From Cercophora sp. LCS_1 (Eukaryota > Ascomycota > Sordariomycetes > Sordariales > Lasiosphaeriaceae): a stretch of DNA of 64,000 nt. Of this stretch, positions 35,413 to 47,323 are shown piece by piece (position 1 is the first letter of the stretch; the number at the start of each line of letters is the position of its first letter). The stretch is from NCBI GenBank assembly GCA_036250225.1, contig JAPZLL010000015.1, forward strand, positions 682,001-746,000. Direction: 5' to 3'. The position numbers and the translations under genes were made by a program. The notes under the pieces were generated by a model, which was not told the origin of the DNA, searched no databases, and worked only from the letters and a program-made list of their open reading frames with translations.

Positions 35413-36103
35413 GGAGGTAAACGAACGACACGACTTTCCTCATTTTTTTGTAATTGCAGCAGACAAGTTTTGGCCTCTAGTATTTGCGACAGCAGGCATG
35501 GTTCAAGGGACTTGACGATGGAGGAAAAGGGCGCGCATCAAAACATATGGGTTTCAGCATTTGTTTGTTGTTGTTTGTTGTTGTGGTTGTCTTGTATGGA
35601 GCATGCTACGCGCGTTGGGGTTTTTGTGGACATTGTCAAGGGATAATAGCATATACCTCTCTCCGTGTTACCAGAATTCTTTTGTTGCTGGTTGAAGCCA
35701 AGGGCAGCAGCCCCAGTCTTCGTGTTATAGTGGCCCTCGTGGATGATAAGGAAAATGGAGAACAACCCACGGTCTACTCTTCGACGCCCGCGTTGACGCT
35801 AGGACACCATTCGGTGGTTGAGACCGGTGGGGCATTTCGACTGCCGCCATTCTATGCAAGTGACAATCTCACAGAGAAGGGTGACATGACCCGCGAGCAA
35901 GGATCAACGTCATATCAAGAGTCGGCGACATCGAAGCAGTGAAGTGGCCATGATGTAACCCTTACGAAGACCCCTGAGTTCTTCTCCAAAACCCCGAGAA
36001 CTGCCATCACCTGCTACAAGAGCCATCACCTCGAGCAACCATTGTCCGTCAAATCTATTTGAACATCACCTCCAAAACACCAAAGGTAACATTGCCGACG
36101 AAA
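35413..36103. other. Spacer between CDC4 and the MAPEG gene
   Basis: Probable 3' UTR of CDC4 then promoter of the next gene. A 152-codon frame at 35484-35942 has no ATG at its start and was rejected. Confidence 0.6.
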
Positions 36104-36738
36104 ATGTCAACCCCCATAGGCCTAAGCCACACCGATATCGTCGGGCCCCTCCTGCGTATGTCCAGCTCCAACCCCTTTTTTTCACTCTCATTCTAGGCTA
36201 AGAGAACCAAGCCGTAACCGGCGCCTTCGCGATCCCCTTTACAGCTTACTTTTCCCTCCTCTCCGCCCGCGTCGTCTTTACGAGAATGCGGTACCACGCC
36301 CCTCTCGGCGTCGAGGAGTGTCGTGGTGCTGGTGCTAGTGCCGGCGTGGAGGGCGAGAAGCATCATCGCCATGATCACGATCACGACCACGACCATAACG
36401 ATAAACACCGCCATGACCATGATCACGATCACGAGCACAGCCTCAACGAAGACCCGTTGTACATTGCGAGTCGATGCCACGAGAACTTTATCGAGAATGT
36501 GCCGTTTGCGCTCATCTTGGCTGCGGTCGCCGAGTTGAACGGGGCGAGTAAAAAGGTGTTAACGGTGTCACTCGGGGCTTTGTTATTTGCGAGGATTTGT
36601 CATGTCGAGTTTGGGCTGAGGAGGGCAGGGGCCGAGGGATGGGGAAGGGTGGTTGGATACTCTGGAACGCTGGGGACGATGGGGTTCTTGGCTGGGTATG
36701 GAGGGTGGTTGGTTCGGGGTTATTTGGGTCGATCATGA
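36104..36738 (+). CDS. MAPEG-family membrane protein with a His-rich loop
   Basis: Two exons, 36104-36155 and 36203-36738, give 195 residues (MSTPIGLSH start). The MAPEG pattern is clear: a first membrane helix (FAIPFTAYFSLLSARVVFTRM), then DPLYIASRCHENFIENVPFALI, AAVAELNG and ARICHVEFGLR, followed by two more hydrophobic helices. MAPEG proteins are small trimeric enzymes or homologues acting on glutathione and eicosanoid-like lipids; the substrate here is unknown. Between helix 1 and the conserved DPL motif lies an insertion with 13 His in 26 residues alternating with Asp, encoded around 36361-36440. The 47-base intron is set by frame, since the earlier AG (36195-36196) leads straight to a stop. 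Confidence 0.8.
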
Positions 36739-37297
36739 AGGGTAGCATCGTGCAGGAGAAGATTGTGAATAGAACGAGTGTCACTGGAAAAAGGGGTTGG
36801 GGGTATCCCACTACCATTACTATGAGACGACACTATCTAGTCGACGCTACCAGTGATGAGCGCCGAAACTATGTGAGACTGTTAAAGTCGTCAGTCGTCA
36901 GTCGACAGCTGTGATGTCGACGGTGTCATCATATCCCAGGCAGAATTCCGTTCTGCGGCGCGGTGGGTGACGACTTCGTCACCTCTCCCAAATTACCAGG
37001 CCTGCTTTTTCCGTCAACTCCGCGCTAGAGCATCATCCATATCCGACAAGTCAAAAAATCCGACAAAACTCTACAATCCTTCAGAGCAAACGCCAAGCCG
37101 ATCCGTGATCCTGATGTCTTCCCACAAGATAAGCCAAGTTCCTCTTCCAACACCAACCATCCCGTCATTTTCCGGGCGACGGCCTGTCGCCCAAGTGCCG
37201 CAACCCAAACGCCGTCTCAGATCAACCAACAAAGAAGGGTGATCTAATCGAAAACACATCCCTGGGTTGAGGATAGAAGAAGTAAGCTCAGATGAGC
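36739..37297. other. Convergent spacer
   Basis: 3' flanks of the MAPEG and dynamin genes; no feature seen. Confidence 0.6.
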
Positions 37298-40282
37298 CTA
37301 AGCGTCGCCGTAGTTGGCGCTGAATCCCATCGCAGACTGCTGATCGTCCGACATGGACGGGGCCTTCATATTGTACATGAACGGCGGCGGCGGTGGAGGC
37401 ACATCGGTCATGTTCGTGTCACCCTCGCTTCGCTCAAGCTTGACGATGATATCAATGCCCTTGATCAGGGCATCTTTCTCCGCATGGAGTTGCCGCCGCA
37501 CCTTCTCCACCTCCGGACCCTCACAGATAAGATCGTTGAAAAGGTTCTCGTCGCCTGTCGCGCTGGGTTAGCTGGGTTGTCATCATGCACGGTCAGTGTT
37601 TACTTACGTGGAGAGCTGCCGGTAAGGCCCAACTTGTCGTGGAGGTACTCATCGATGCTGCTTGCTATCCGCGGGAATAGTCCCGACATGACATGGATCG
37701 CCACATGGTCGATGAACCGGTTCGCGGCAGTCAGGTAGTAACCACGCACATACGCAGCAACCTCGATCTCTTGCTCAAAGGGGTCCGGCAGCATCTTGGC
37801 CGCTTCCTTCTGCATCCTGACGGCCTCCTGCGCAAGTTCCTCCTCGGTGAGTTCTTCCATCTTAAGGATGCGCACGGGCTGCTCGCCTTGGTTGTGGGCT
37901 GCCCACCTGAAGTGATGGCGGTGGCGGACCAGGATCTTCTTCTCCAAAGCCTTGTTGCGGTTCAGTGAATCCTCATCTTTGGTGAACAACCTCTTGGTCT
38001 CAAGGTCGTAGAGAGTGTTAAGCTGTGTCCGGAGATCGCTCTTCATATCGTCGACGAAAGTCTTCATGTGATTCTTTGACTTTCGGTACACAACTGTGTT
38101 CTGAAGGTGGGAGAAAGACTGATTCAGAATCATCATAATGTGTTGCTGGAGGAAGTCTAGCGTCTGGTCGATGAAGTTGTTGAGGAACGGTCTCCACGTT
38201 CTGGCAGCATCCGTGTAAAGGGGATGGTAAACCTCGGGCGACACGAGGCCAGGCTGCCCGGGAGTCGCGCGCTGCCTGATCATTCCTCGAATGTCCAAGA
38301 GTGACTTTGATGGCAGTGGCTTTGCCGATGGCCGCAACCGAGAAGGAGTGGAGGGGTAAATCCCAGAGTAGTCGACGACTTCGCTCTTGATCCCGTTCGG
38401 CGTGATGCTGATAGGCACCCGCTGCCGCTTTTGCGGAGTCGCCATCTCAGGTGCTGGTCGTTTGCGGTTCGTTGGTGGCGGCGAGTCGCAAAGGTCAATG
38501 ATGGTGGGCGAGTTGTTTCGCATGGGCGTGACAGGAGTGGAAGCTGTACCTTGTTTGGCCTGCTGAGGCTCCCTGACATTGAACACGGGCTTGAGCTTCA
38601 GAATCTCATTCTTGAAAGCCTCCAAGTAATTGGCATCCCAGCTACTGAGGAAGTCTTGACGTTCTACGCAGTCCTTCACGTCCCTAGTGAAACCTGCGAG
38701 ACTTCTCATGATCTCCATCTCGGCATTTTTGGGCGGGTCGGGGAAGCACTTCAACCGCCCCCCAATCTCAGCAATACGGGCGTGGACCTTCACCTTGACT
38801 TCAGGGAGCCTATGAACGGTTAGAATGTCAGTCAGCTTACTGACGTGGAACTTGACTTACACTCTGGAAAACTGCTCGCCCAACTGTCGCGACAGGTACG
38901 CCTTCAACTTCTCAACGCCGCATCGCTCCTTGAAGGCATCGAATTCCATGGGCCATTGTCCACCAATGCCGTCAGCTGTCCTGTTAAAGAATGCCTCCTC
39001 CCTGGCATTCTGGTTCTGGAGATCGTCGCCCTGCCTCGACGTGATGAAGTAATTGTGTCCGGTTTGATGGGCTAACCCGCTCAAAAGCGACAGCCAGTTG
39101 TCGGATGATCTCTCGGGTAGGAGGTCAGCTTTGGTACAGACACCAACGCAACGTTCAACGGCTTTGGTCTCGCGAATGAGTTTGAACGCGTACGAGTTAT
39201 CGGTGTCCTGATTCATCGGGACGGCCCAGAGGATGATGGCGTTTGGACGCGCAACGTATGCGCACGTCAGGTTGCGGACAACGCGCTCAAGAAACATATC
39301 CTCGTCTCGCTTGGCGCTCATGAAGACGCCGGGTAGGTCGTAAAAGTTGAGGTCTGCAAGGTCAGGGCCTTTGACCTCAAGAGCGACGGTGTTGGGCGAA
39401 AACTGCGCTTCGGGTTGTCGTTCCTTGGCGGCAATGAAATCGCGGTGACGAGTCCGAACCTCCTCCAATGCTTCGCCCTTCAGCTTTGGGACAAAGGACT
39501 CATGTCCCATTGACGGATGGAGGATAGCCACCTGGGCGCATCGGATGACGTTCTCGATCTCCTCAGAGTCGAATCTGTCGCGCACCGTCTTGAACTCAAA
39601 CCGTTCCATGAAGCCAGACTCAAGCTTTCTCCACGGCGGGAACGGGTCGCTGGTGGTCACATCATCCCGCGTGATCGGATGGTCGCGGGGGACGTAGCGA
39701 TAGTCCATCTTGAGGTAAACCCGACAAGACCACTCCTCGGCCCGTGAGACGCGGATGTGGATGGGGCAGCGTGTGCATGTGCCGCTGCTCCGCGGCAATG
39801 CAAGACCAGCGATTGCCGACATGAGGCTGGATTTGCCGGACGACTGGTCTCCAACGAGGACCAGTTCTGGGAGGTCGGCCACATGTTGGACTCCGAGAAG
39901 TTGCAGCTCCCCGAGGGCGTCATTAATCTCCTTGAGCTTCTGACCGAAGCCGTTGAGCGCGAGGTTGGGACCCATGAATGACTCCTGTGTCTGAGAGCTG
40001 GACGAACTGCTCTCGTCAGGCTTGAGGTTGACTTGTCGGATCTCCCGGAGGATGGGGTCAGAGTCGTTATCTTCATGACCGTTGACCTCCGAGCGAGCCA
40101 TAGGTCGAGTATCTACGCTAGCTACACATGTCAAGTCAGTCAGGGCAGCAACGGCAATTGTGTGTGGGAAACTTACGGGCACCCGAACGGGCTTTCCTGT
40201 AGACGCTCGACTCCGAAGGTTGGTAACGGCGCGCAGCTGGAGGTGGCTGAACGCGCTCGCGTTTGATACTATGCTGAGCCAT
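37298..40282 (-). CDS. Mx-like dynamin-family GTPase
   Basis: Four exons, 40177-40282, 38861-40121, 37608-38809 and 37298-37554, give 941 residues. The GTPase domain has G1 GDQSSGKSS (126-134), G3 DLPG and G4 TKAD, with TCTRCP in switch I as in Mx and dynamin. It is followed by a middle/stalk region and a GED-like C-terminus (KVRRQLHAEKDALIKGIDII). There is no PH or transmembrane segment. Proteins of this class assemble on membranes or nucleoprotein, and fungal members are mostly uncharacterised. A disordered insertion near 540-615 holds TIIDLCDSP and a basic RKRP...QKRQR patch. The first exon was found by its splice to PSVDTRP and adds MAQHSIKRERVQ. A 5' UTR intron with a GCAAGT donor may lie just upstream (about 40298-40355). 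Confidence 0.88.
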
Positions 40283-41490
40283 CTTGGCGAAAGCCTAGGC
40301 CCTGCTTGGGTCAGTTAAAAAACAGAGATGGAGGGAACAGGTAGAGGGTACTTGCCTTGGCGGGTAGGTCGTGATACTCAAGTATCTCTTGCCTTGACCA
40401 GACTGAGCTGCGCAAGACTGCACCGACGCGAAACAGAACGGGATCTCCAGGAGTAAGAGAAAATAACTTGGGAATGTGGAGTGGGAATGTGTTGAGAGAG
40501 GCTGCGGTTACAGTTGCTCAAGCATGGGGGGCAAGGTGCAGAAGGGACGGACTGTTTTGGTACAGAAAGCCGAGGTTGAGGTGAGAGAAAAGGTGAGAGA
40601 GGAAAGGTGAGAGAGAAGAGGAAGGCTCAAGGAGAAGTGGTGAAGAAAAATGGTTGGAGAGAGTCGCTGGTGAGCGACGTCCTCAGTTCCCAGGCTCCGA
40701 GAGTGGTCGCCGAGAGAACTCGGTGGATTGTTTGTTGTTGTTAGCAGAAGTGTGAAAACCTGAGGCTCCCACTAACAGGAGCCATCTTAGAGGCGAGAAA
40801 GGACAGAGCACCAACCGCTCGCGACAGTGCGACAAATCGCGGCCTCAGGAGGCTGGGGAAATGCGGGGCGGCTTTTTGGTGATGCGCTGCGTGGTGTTGA
40901 ACAGCAGTTCACACTGCACCCGCGGGGTTTGCCCACAGCGCGTGAATGTCGGTGAGCCTGACAACAGGCCACCTCAAGCTCCACACAGTCCATCCTCGAA
41001 CACTTGCGAGGCTCTGCCTATTGAGAGAACGAAATGGAACGATCAAATCATAAATTTGTATTGGGAGGTGTTCACATCTGGGACTGCCTAGCGAAAGCTC
41101 AAACAGCTGAAGCAAGGGAGCCTAACCCAGCTGATATCCTTCTAAAAGCTGAGAGAAATCTAAAGATGATTGACGAGCCCACAAGGCTTGGATGCACACA
41201 ATGAAAACTTCGATGTGCCGACAACGTGAAAAATAAAAAAGGTCGAGTGGTCTTGTTCAGCTGCCCGGGTCTGCCAAGACTTGATGATGCAGAGAGCACA
41301 GACCATGGGAAGCTCTGGCCAACCCCTCGCCAGACACGCTTCACATGGGGCCAAGCAAGCCAGGTCAGGGGATTTTTGGGACAGCACCACTTAAACATTG
41401 TGAGGGGCAGCGGTCCATCGTCAACAGCTTGTCTCCTTGTCCAAGACCCTGGAATAGCTCCCAATCCCACAACCCCCAGAATTTCCTACC
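40283..41490. promoter_or_regulatory. Divergent region between the dynamin and GMPPA genes
   Basis: 1.2 kb with no credible frame. A purine-rich GAGAGA/GGTGAGAG-type stretch occurs at about 40570-40640, likely promoter or 5' UTR of the dynamin gene. Confidence 0.5.
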
Positions 41491-42993
41491 ATGTCTCTCC
41501 AGATCCCGCATCGAGACAAGTCGAATGGCGCCTCTGGCGCCACCAAGGCCGTTATTCTTGTGAGTTGTTGGTGACTCGGTGGAGGCTCGCGACGCCAAGC
41601 TAGCGAAGAAGGTATTGACCGATGTCAAGGTCGGAGGCTCCTCGCGCGGCACCCGATTCCGCCCCCTCTCTCTCGACGTACCCAAGGTAGCGCCCCTGCT
41701 CTGCTGATTTTTTGGCAACTCTGATAATGTTCTTGGCAGCCCCTTTTCGACGTCGCCGGCCATCCCATCATCTGGCACTGCCTGACCGCCATCGACAAGG
41801 TGCCCTCCATCCACGAGGTCTACCTGATCGGCTACTACGAGGAGTCTGTCTTCCGCGACTTTATTAAAGATGCGGCGACCGAATTCCCCAATCTCTCGAT
41901 CAAATACCTCCGCGAGTACCAAGCGTTGGGCACCGCCGGTGGCCTGTACCACTTCCGCGATGCGATCCTCAAGGGGCGCCCCGAGCACATCTTCGTCCTC
42001 AACTCGGACGTCTGCTGCAGCTTCCCCCTGAACGAGATGCTTAAGTTGGCACAAGAGAAGGATGCGGAGGCTGTCATTCTGGGGACACGGGTCAGCGAAG
42101 ACGCCGCCTCTAACTTTGGTTGCATTGTCTCGGACTCGCACACACGCCGTGTGCTGCACTACGTCGAGAAGCCCGAGAGCTACATCTCCAACCTGATCAA
42201 CTGCGGTGTCTATCTCTTCAGTACCGACGCCATCTTCCCCTCGATTCGCAGCGCCATCAAGCGCCGTACCGACAGACCCGCCCGCCTCGTCTCGTACCCC
42301 TCCTCCGACAACCTCGAGAGCTCATTCATGATCGATGACGATGACGAGGGCCAGAAGGAGGTCATTCGCCTTGAGCAGGATATCCTGAGTGATATGGCGG
42401 ATAACAAGCAATTCTTCGTCTACGAGACCAAGGACTTCTGGCGGCAGATCAAGACTGCAGGATCTGCCATCCCAGCCAACGCCCTCTACCTCCAGAAGGC
42501 GCTCCAGAGCGGGTCTAAGGAGCTGGCTCCTAGGTCGGAGAACATCATCCCGCCCGTCTACATCCATCCCACCGCAACCGTGCACCCCACGGCTAAGCTG
42601 GGGCCTAACGTCTCGATTGGCCCTCGAGTGACGGTTGGCGCGGGCGCCCGTGTCAAGGAGTCGATCGTGTTGGAGGACTCGGAGATCAAGCACGACGCCT
42701 GCGTACTGTATTCGATTATCGGTTGGAATAGCCGCGTCGGCGCCTGGGCTCGTGTCGAGGGCACTCCCACGCCTGTGACTAGCCATACCACTAGCATCGT
42801 CAAGAACGGTGTCAAGGTCCAAGCCATCACGATTCTGGGCAAGGAGTGCGGAGTCGGTGATGAGGTCAGGGTGCAAAACTGCATATGCCTGCCGTTTAAG
42901 GAGCTCAAGAGGGTAAGACTCCCCCGATGCATCCCATGTAAACGTTGCTAACGAAACATGTTGTAGGACGTTGCCAATGAGGTCATCATGTAA
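41491..42993 (+). CDS. GMPPA-type mannose-1-phosphate guanylyltransferase (alpha)
   Basis: Four exons, 41491-41559, 41630-41686, 41740-42912 and 42967-42993, give 441 residues. The N-terminal nucleotidyltransferase fold shows KAVILVGG, then GTRFRPLS, then PKPL, and later GGLYHFRDAIL, FVLNSDVC, HYVEKPE and LINCGVYLFS. The C-terminal half is a left-handed beta-helix (YIHPTATVHPTAKLGPNVSIG) ending in VANEVIM. It matches GMPPA, which makes GDP-mannose or, in animals, regulates the catalytic beta subunit through feedback. Which role holds in this fungus cannot be told from sequence alone. Exon 2 is only 57 bases and carries the GTRF motif. The last exon is nine codons. Confidence 0.92.
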
Positions 42994-43581
42994 GCGAGCG
43001 ACGGAGTACAACGCAAACCTTGAGCGTAGGGATGCAAGAGACGTGGTATATGGGCATGACCATTTGCTTTCCTGAGCGTAGTGCGGGATCATCAAAAACC
43101 TAATGCAAGATAGATTAGCTAGTTGGGGCGTAGCAAGCCGTCGGAATTCAATGCATCCAAGCCTACCTTCGTATTACCACTGCCATTGCCTCAGATGAAC
43201 CTGCATTTTCGCCAAGAACCGAGATGATCATCAGTCTTCTGCACAAGAGACCGCCGTTTAGTTCACAGCACAGCTTGAATTCATTACTGTCCTATGTTCC
43301 CAGATTTTCCCCCGCAATCCCCATTAGATGCGGTTCCGTGACGGGTTAAACACAAAAACTCCGATTCCCCAGGGTATCACCAGTTCCAACGCCGAAGGTA
43401 TCCTGTCGTGAGCCGCCAAGGGCCGTACAGTCTCCGATATGCAGTGTAATGAAGCCAGGCACCCCCCAGAAACGCCGGTATCCGTGTCCTCCGATATCGT
43501 AAAGTACAAAACCTCCCCGGTTTCGTCCCTCGCACCACCCCCATTTTGTCAACACAGCCAGCCGCTCGCTCGTCCAACTTA
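42994..43581. other. Convergent spacer
   Basis: 3' flanks of two facing genes; no gene or repeat seen. Confidence 0.6.
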
Positions 43582-44703
43582 TTAAACGGCAATACCACTG
43601 TCGTCGGCATCCTCCTCGACTTCCTCATCCTCCTTGACCTCTTCGGCCTCCTTGGACTCGGTGTCGTCCTCCTCAATGGGCAACTTGTTGACGACCGCAA
43701 GACCGTCGGAGGTCGGCATGGCATCGTAGTACTTGTTCTTGTCCCAGAAAATAACCGATATCTCGCCACGCTCGCCCGTCTTGCTGCACACAACCTGCAG
43801 GCGGCAGTTCAGCAGCAGGCAGATCTTGTCCAGCTCCTCGGTCTTGTAGGTGCCAGAAAGCACGACGCGCTTGAGCTCGAGGTTGCTGAGCGACGGCTTG
43901 AGCTTGAAGAACATGGACAGCGAGAGAGGCTCGATCTGATTCGGCTCCCAGCGGCTCATGAAGTTGCCCGGGCTCAGCATCAATCGCTGCGAGGCGTGTC
44001 TCTCGGCGATGAGCGCGAAGCTGGTAATGTTCTTAGCCTTGGCGGCGATCTCCCTGAGCATCTCGACATAATAGGCGACGTCGCGCTCCTCGCGCACGCG
44101 GAGTTGGAGGTTGCGCAGCGAGGCCGCGTTCTTCGTGCCGATGTCGCGGAGCCAGCGGATGCAGTTGTTCGCATTGAGGTCGTTATGGTCGGTGTTAAAG
44201 TCATCGCAGCGCTCGAGGAAACTGAACGTGTTGTCGCGGTACAGGACGGCTGCCGCCTCCGAGTGGATCTGCTTGTTTGCACGCAGAAGGCCGACGGGCG
44301 AGAACTTGGGGGGTGCGTTCCAAATGTCGGCCACGTCGATCGCGTCGTGGTGGATGAACAGGATCTTGTAGATGGCGACACGAATCTCGGCAGGAAGGTT
44401 CATGAAAAAGTTGAAGCGCTGGGGACGGATGGCGCAGTTACGGAACGGCTGGTAACGGGTTGGAATAGCGGCCGCTCGAGTCGCCTTGCGGCGGGCCCCG
44501 GCGATCCGCTTGGCCGGCTCTGGCTTCTTCGAAGAACGAGCCATGTTGGAGACGGCCTCGGGTCGGTTGCCGCCCGCGGTGAATCTCTGGTGGGCGATGA
44601 GGCGGCAAAGTCTGCGATCACGCCGGGCTTGCTCGATTGCAGCTACTCTAGCTCGGGGCTGCGCGAGAGCCTGGACTCGACTGGTGGTGGAGGAGGTCGC
44701 CAT
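43582..44703 (-). CDS. F-box-like / 2EXR-like hypothetical protein
   Basis: A single exon of 373 residues. ATG at 44703 (MATSSTTSRVQ) is preferred; the frame runs further upstream but has no ATG. A basic N-terminus with many Arg and Lys is followed by FFMNLPAEIRVAIYKILF, the form of F-box-like and 2EXR domains in fungi, and by LLRANKQIHSEAAAVLYRDNTF, the typical continuation. The middle is probably alpha/beta and leucine-rich. The tail is strongly acidic (D/E runs over the last 40 residues). Such proteins are numerous in Pezizomycotina and mostly uncharacterised. A start at the internal Met (MARSSKKPEP) is also possible. Confidence 0.75.
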   Translation of the reverse strand: MATSSTTSRVQALAQPRARVAAIEQARRDRRLCRLIAHQRFTAGGNRPEAVSNMARSSKKPEPAKRIAGARRKATRAAAIPTRYQPFRNCAIRPQRFNFFMNLPAEIRVAIYKILFIHHDAIDVADIWNAPPKFSPVGLLRANKQIHSEAAAVLYRDNTFSFLERCDDFNTDHNDLNANNCIRWLRDIGTKNAASLRNLQLRVREERDVAYYVEMLREIAAKAKNITSFALIAERHASQRLMLSPGNFMSRWEPNQIEPLSLSMFFKLKPSLSNLELKRVVLSGTYKTEELDKICLLLNCRLQVVCSKTGERGEISVIFWDKNKYYDAMPTSDGLAVVNKLPIEEDDTESKEAEEVKEDEEVEEDADDSGIAV

Positions 44704-45474
44704 CTTGGTGGGGTGCCCCGCGCTTACAGCAAGGCTGGCGGCCGGGTCCAAACCTTGTTTCCGGCGTGTCCAATGGGCTGGGAACGCTGCGGGCGTGGCT
44801 TGCGGCTTCCGCTTGGCGACGTGGGGTCCGTCGCGCCGAGAGATCTGCGGGTTCTTTTTATCAGGCCTTCCATTTCTGAATGTTACCTTTGCCAGGAACT
44901 TACACAATTTTTGCCTTCAACAATCAGCGCCGGCGCTCTTCAAAGAACGAGTTGTAAATCTTCGATTGCCGGATGGGTGGTGTTGTGGTGGAGGAGGAAA
45001 GCGCCGCCGGTCTGCCCCACCGCCAGCGTTTTATTTTGGCACTCAATGGATCAAGGTGCTGGGCTTGGCTCGGGGTACCATACCCCCCCACCTTCCCTGC
45101 CTGCCGCTGCTTTCCTCCCACCTCACCCCTGGTAAAGATTCACTGTTTATTCTCGGCCTTCATTTCACGGGACATCCCCATCGTACTCTCGACTCTGAGC
45201 CTGTATTGTGCCAGAGAGTGATGCGCCCCCTCCTTGGACTCCACCCACTGTCTTTTCGGCATAAGGTTCCCCACAAGGTTAATCTGGACACGTTCTCACC
45301 CAGGCTTCAACGGTTCGCGTAAGTGGCTTGGTATATACGGACAAGGAGCTTGTTTTGACCTTCTCATGTGAAAGAGCACAAACTAGAAACCAGGAGAATC
45401 ACACCTAAAGACCGTACCCTTGTGGTTGCGGGTCCTTTCACAACTAACCTTCCACACCCAAACAGCAGCTCGGT
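44704..45474. other. Spacer between minus-strand genes
   Basis: Promoter side of the gene starting at 44703 and 3' side of the amine oxidase. Nothing specific seen. Confidence 0.5.
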
Positions 45475-46993
45475 TTACAGCATGGACTTTGGACTCTTCC
45501 CACCGACAATGTGACCATCCTTCCACTCGTCAATCACTTCATTGGCGCCCCTGATCCCAGACCGCACGGCGCCCTCCATGTATCCCCGCCACTCCTTGGA
45601 AGTCTCGGTTCCAACAAAGTGTACATGGCCAAATCGATCCCCAATGCTTCTCGATTCGTATGCGGTACCGGGGCGCATCACCGAAGTTGTGCCGCCATTC
45701 CAGTCACAGTAAACCATGGCAAGTGGGGCCGGGAGAACGCCACCTGGCACTCTGGGCCCAAATACTTCTTCGAGGTGCTTCAAGATTATGTCCTTGCCAA
45801 CGGGGCCATTGGATAGCTGTTTAGAGCACCACCTACCCACTGATCCAACAAGTAGGCAAGTCAAACTGTAGTGGGCGTCTTGATCGCTCGATGTGTCTGA
45901 GGTGACGGCAATCGGACCTCCCATCTTGGTGGATTCCATGACGCCAGACAGCCCAGCCTCGCGCCACCAAGGTCCAGAGTAGGTTAAGACAACCCGCCCG
46001 TGGAACCCAATGACGGAATCCGTAACAGTTTGCTTGGAGACTGGAAGAGGTGGGTCGAAGGAAACAAACGGGTACCAGGTGGTCGGAATCGAGACGATGA
46101 CTTTCTTGCTCCGGAAGAGAAGTCCGTTTGCCGACTTGGTCAAACACCCTTCAGGCGTCTGCGTGATGGACGATGCTTTGGTAGACAGGTATATCGACTT
46201 CCGAGGCAGCAAGGACGCCAGCCCAAGCGCGATGGCAGATGCGCCTGGAAGACACATGTCAATATCGTCCAACGCCTTCAAGTTTGCATCTTCCATAGGG
46301 GAAATAGACTGACCTTGACGGATTCGTAGGTACATCGCCCCATCGTGTCCAGTCGAGAGCATGTTCTCGAGGCCGGTAGCGCCCCTGATCAGGTCAACCA
46401 TGAAAAGGGCGCTCACATCGCTTGCGTTTGCTCCGAGTATGTTCAGGGAGAGGTCATTGGCTGCTTTCCCGCCAACCAACGAGTTCTCAGTGTTTGCTTC
46501 GGCAAATGCTCTGAGCGACACCAAGTCCAACGTCCTGTCCTCTGCGTCATTGAAGGTTATCGCTACACCGCCAAGAAGCTCATAAACCCGCATCGTGTCC
46601 GGATGCTGAGTTGTCTGGGGAAGTCAGCTCCAACCACTGGAGTCACGGAATCTGACTTACAAATCCAGACCCCAGCTCGAAGGGCACGACAGTGCCAGTC
46701 TCATTCTGAAAGAGGTACTTGCCCGCGACGTGTTGTTTGATGGTGTCGAGACCGAAACGCTCCACCAACGAGTACATCTCGGTTTGCGTTGTGTCGTTGA
46801 TCCAGGAGGCGCCCAAGTCGACGGTTACCTGTTCCTTTCCGAGGACTGGAGATGATAGGACCTTGCCCCCAACGGTGGCGTTACTCTCAAGGACTGCGAC
46901 GGACAAGCCGGATTGGTGAAGGTCCACGGCTGCTCGTAGGCCGCTCAGGCCCGCGCCAACAACGACAACGTCGACAGTGGGTTCGTCCGCCAT
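45475..46993 (-). CDS. Flavin monoamine oxidase family protein
   Basis: Three exons, 46661-46993, 46314-46614 and 45475-46244, give 467 residues. The Rossmann FAD motif VVVVGAGLSGLRAAVDL is at residues 8-24, with the follow-on VLESNATVGGKV and the MAO motif DLGASWIND. The C-terminal FAD motif is FVGTETSKEWRGYMEGAVRSG. The family oxidises amines with O2, giving aldehyde, ammonia and peroxide. No Cys suitable for a covalent flavin is visible in the usual place, so FAD is probably non-covalent as in Aspergillus MAO-N. Both introns have good signals: GTAAGT with CTGACTTCCCCAG, and GTCAGT with CTTCCAG. The second removes 69 bases that would otherwise stay in frame. It ends KSML without a clear peroxisomal PTS1. 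Confidence 0.88.
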
Positions 46994-47323
46994 GATATCG
47001 ATCGATTGGAACTCTCGAGGGTGGTTTTAAGACGCTCGAGGGCTCGGAATCCGGGGACAACGGGCTTTTTCATGCATGCCGGTTTGGGACTCTAGCTGTT
47101 GGGATTGTCTAAGTTAGAGATCCCGCCGCTTCATGTGTCGGCCTTTGACCCTGGGACGACAAGTGCCAACAAAGCAGTGTCGAATCCAACAGCCACCAGT
47201 TTCCTTTGTCCTTTCACAACAACGGGATCCTCAACAGCTAAAGGTCATAATCCGGAATTGTTCAATTGATCCATAAGCTAAAACCTTCGCAACTCCATGG
47301 TCTCATGTCGCCCCTTACCCCGA
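46994..47323. other. Short intergenic spacer
   Basis: 330 bases between two genes on the minus strand; no feature seen. Confidence 0.5.

Noticed and set aside
35484..35942. 152-codon frame with a hydrophobic segment
   Set aside because: No ATG start; lies in the CDC4 3' flank and the hydrophobic part is a TTG/TTGT simple repeat.
43546..45135. 529-codon plus-strand frame
   Set aside because: Antisense to the F-box-like gene 43582-44703, which has natural composition and a recognisable LPAEIR motif.
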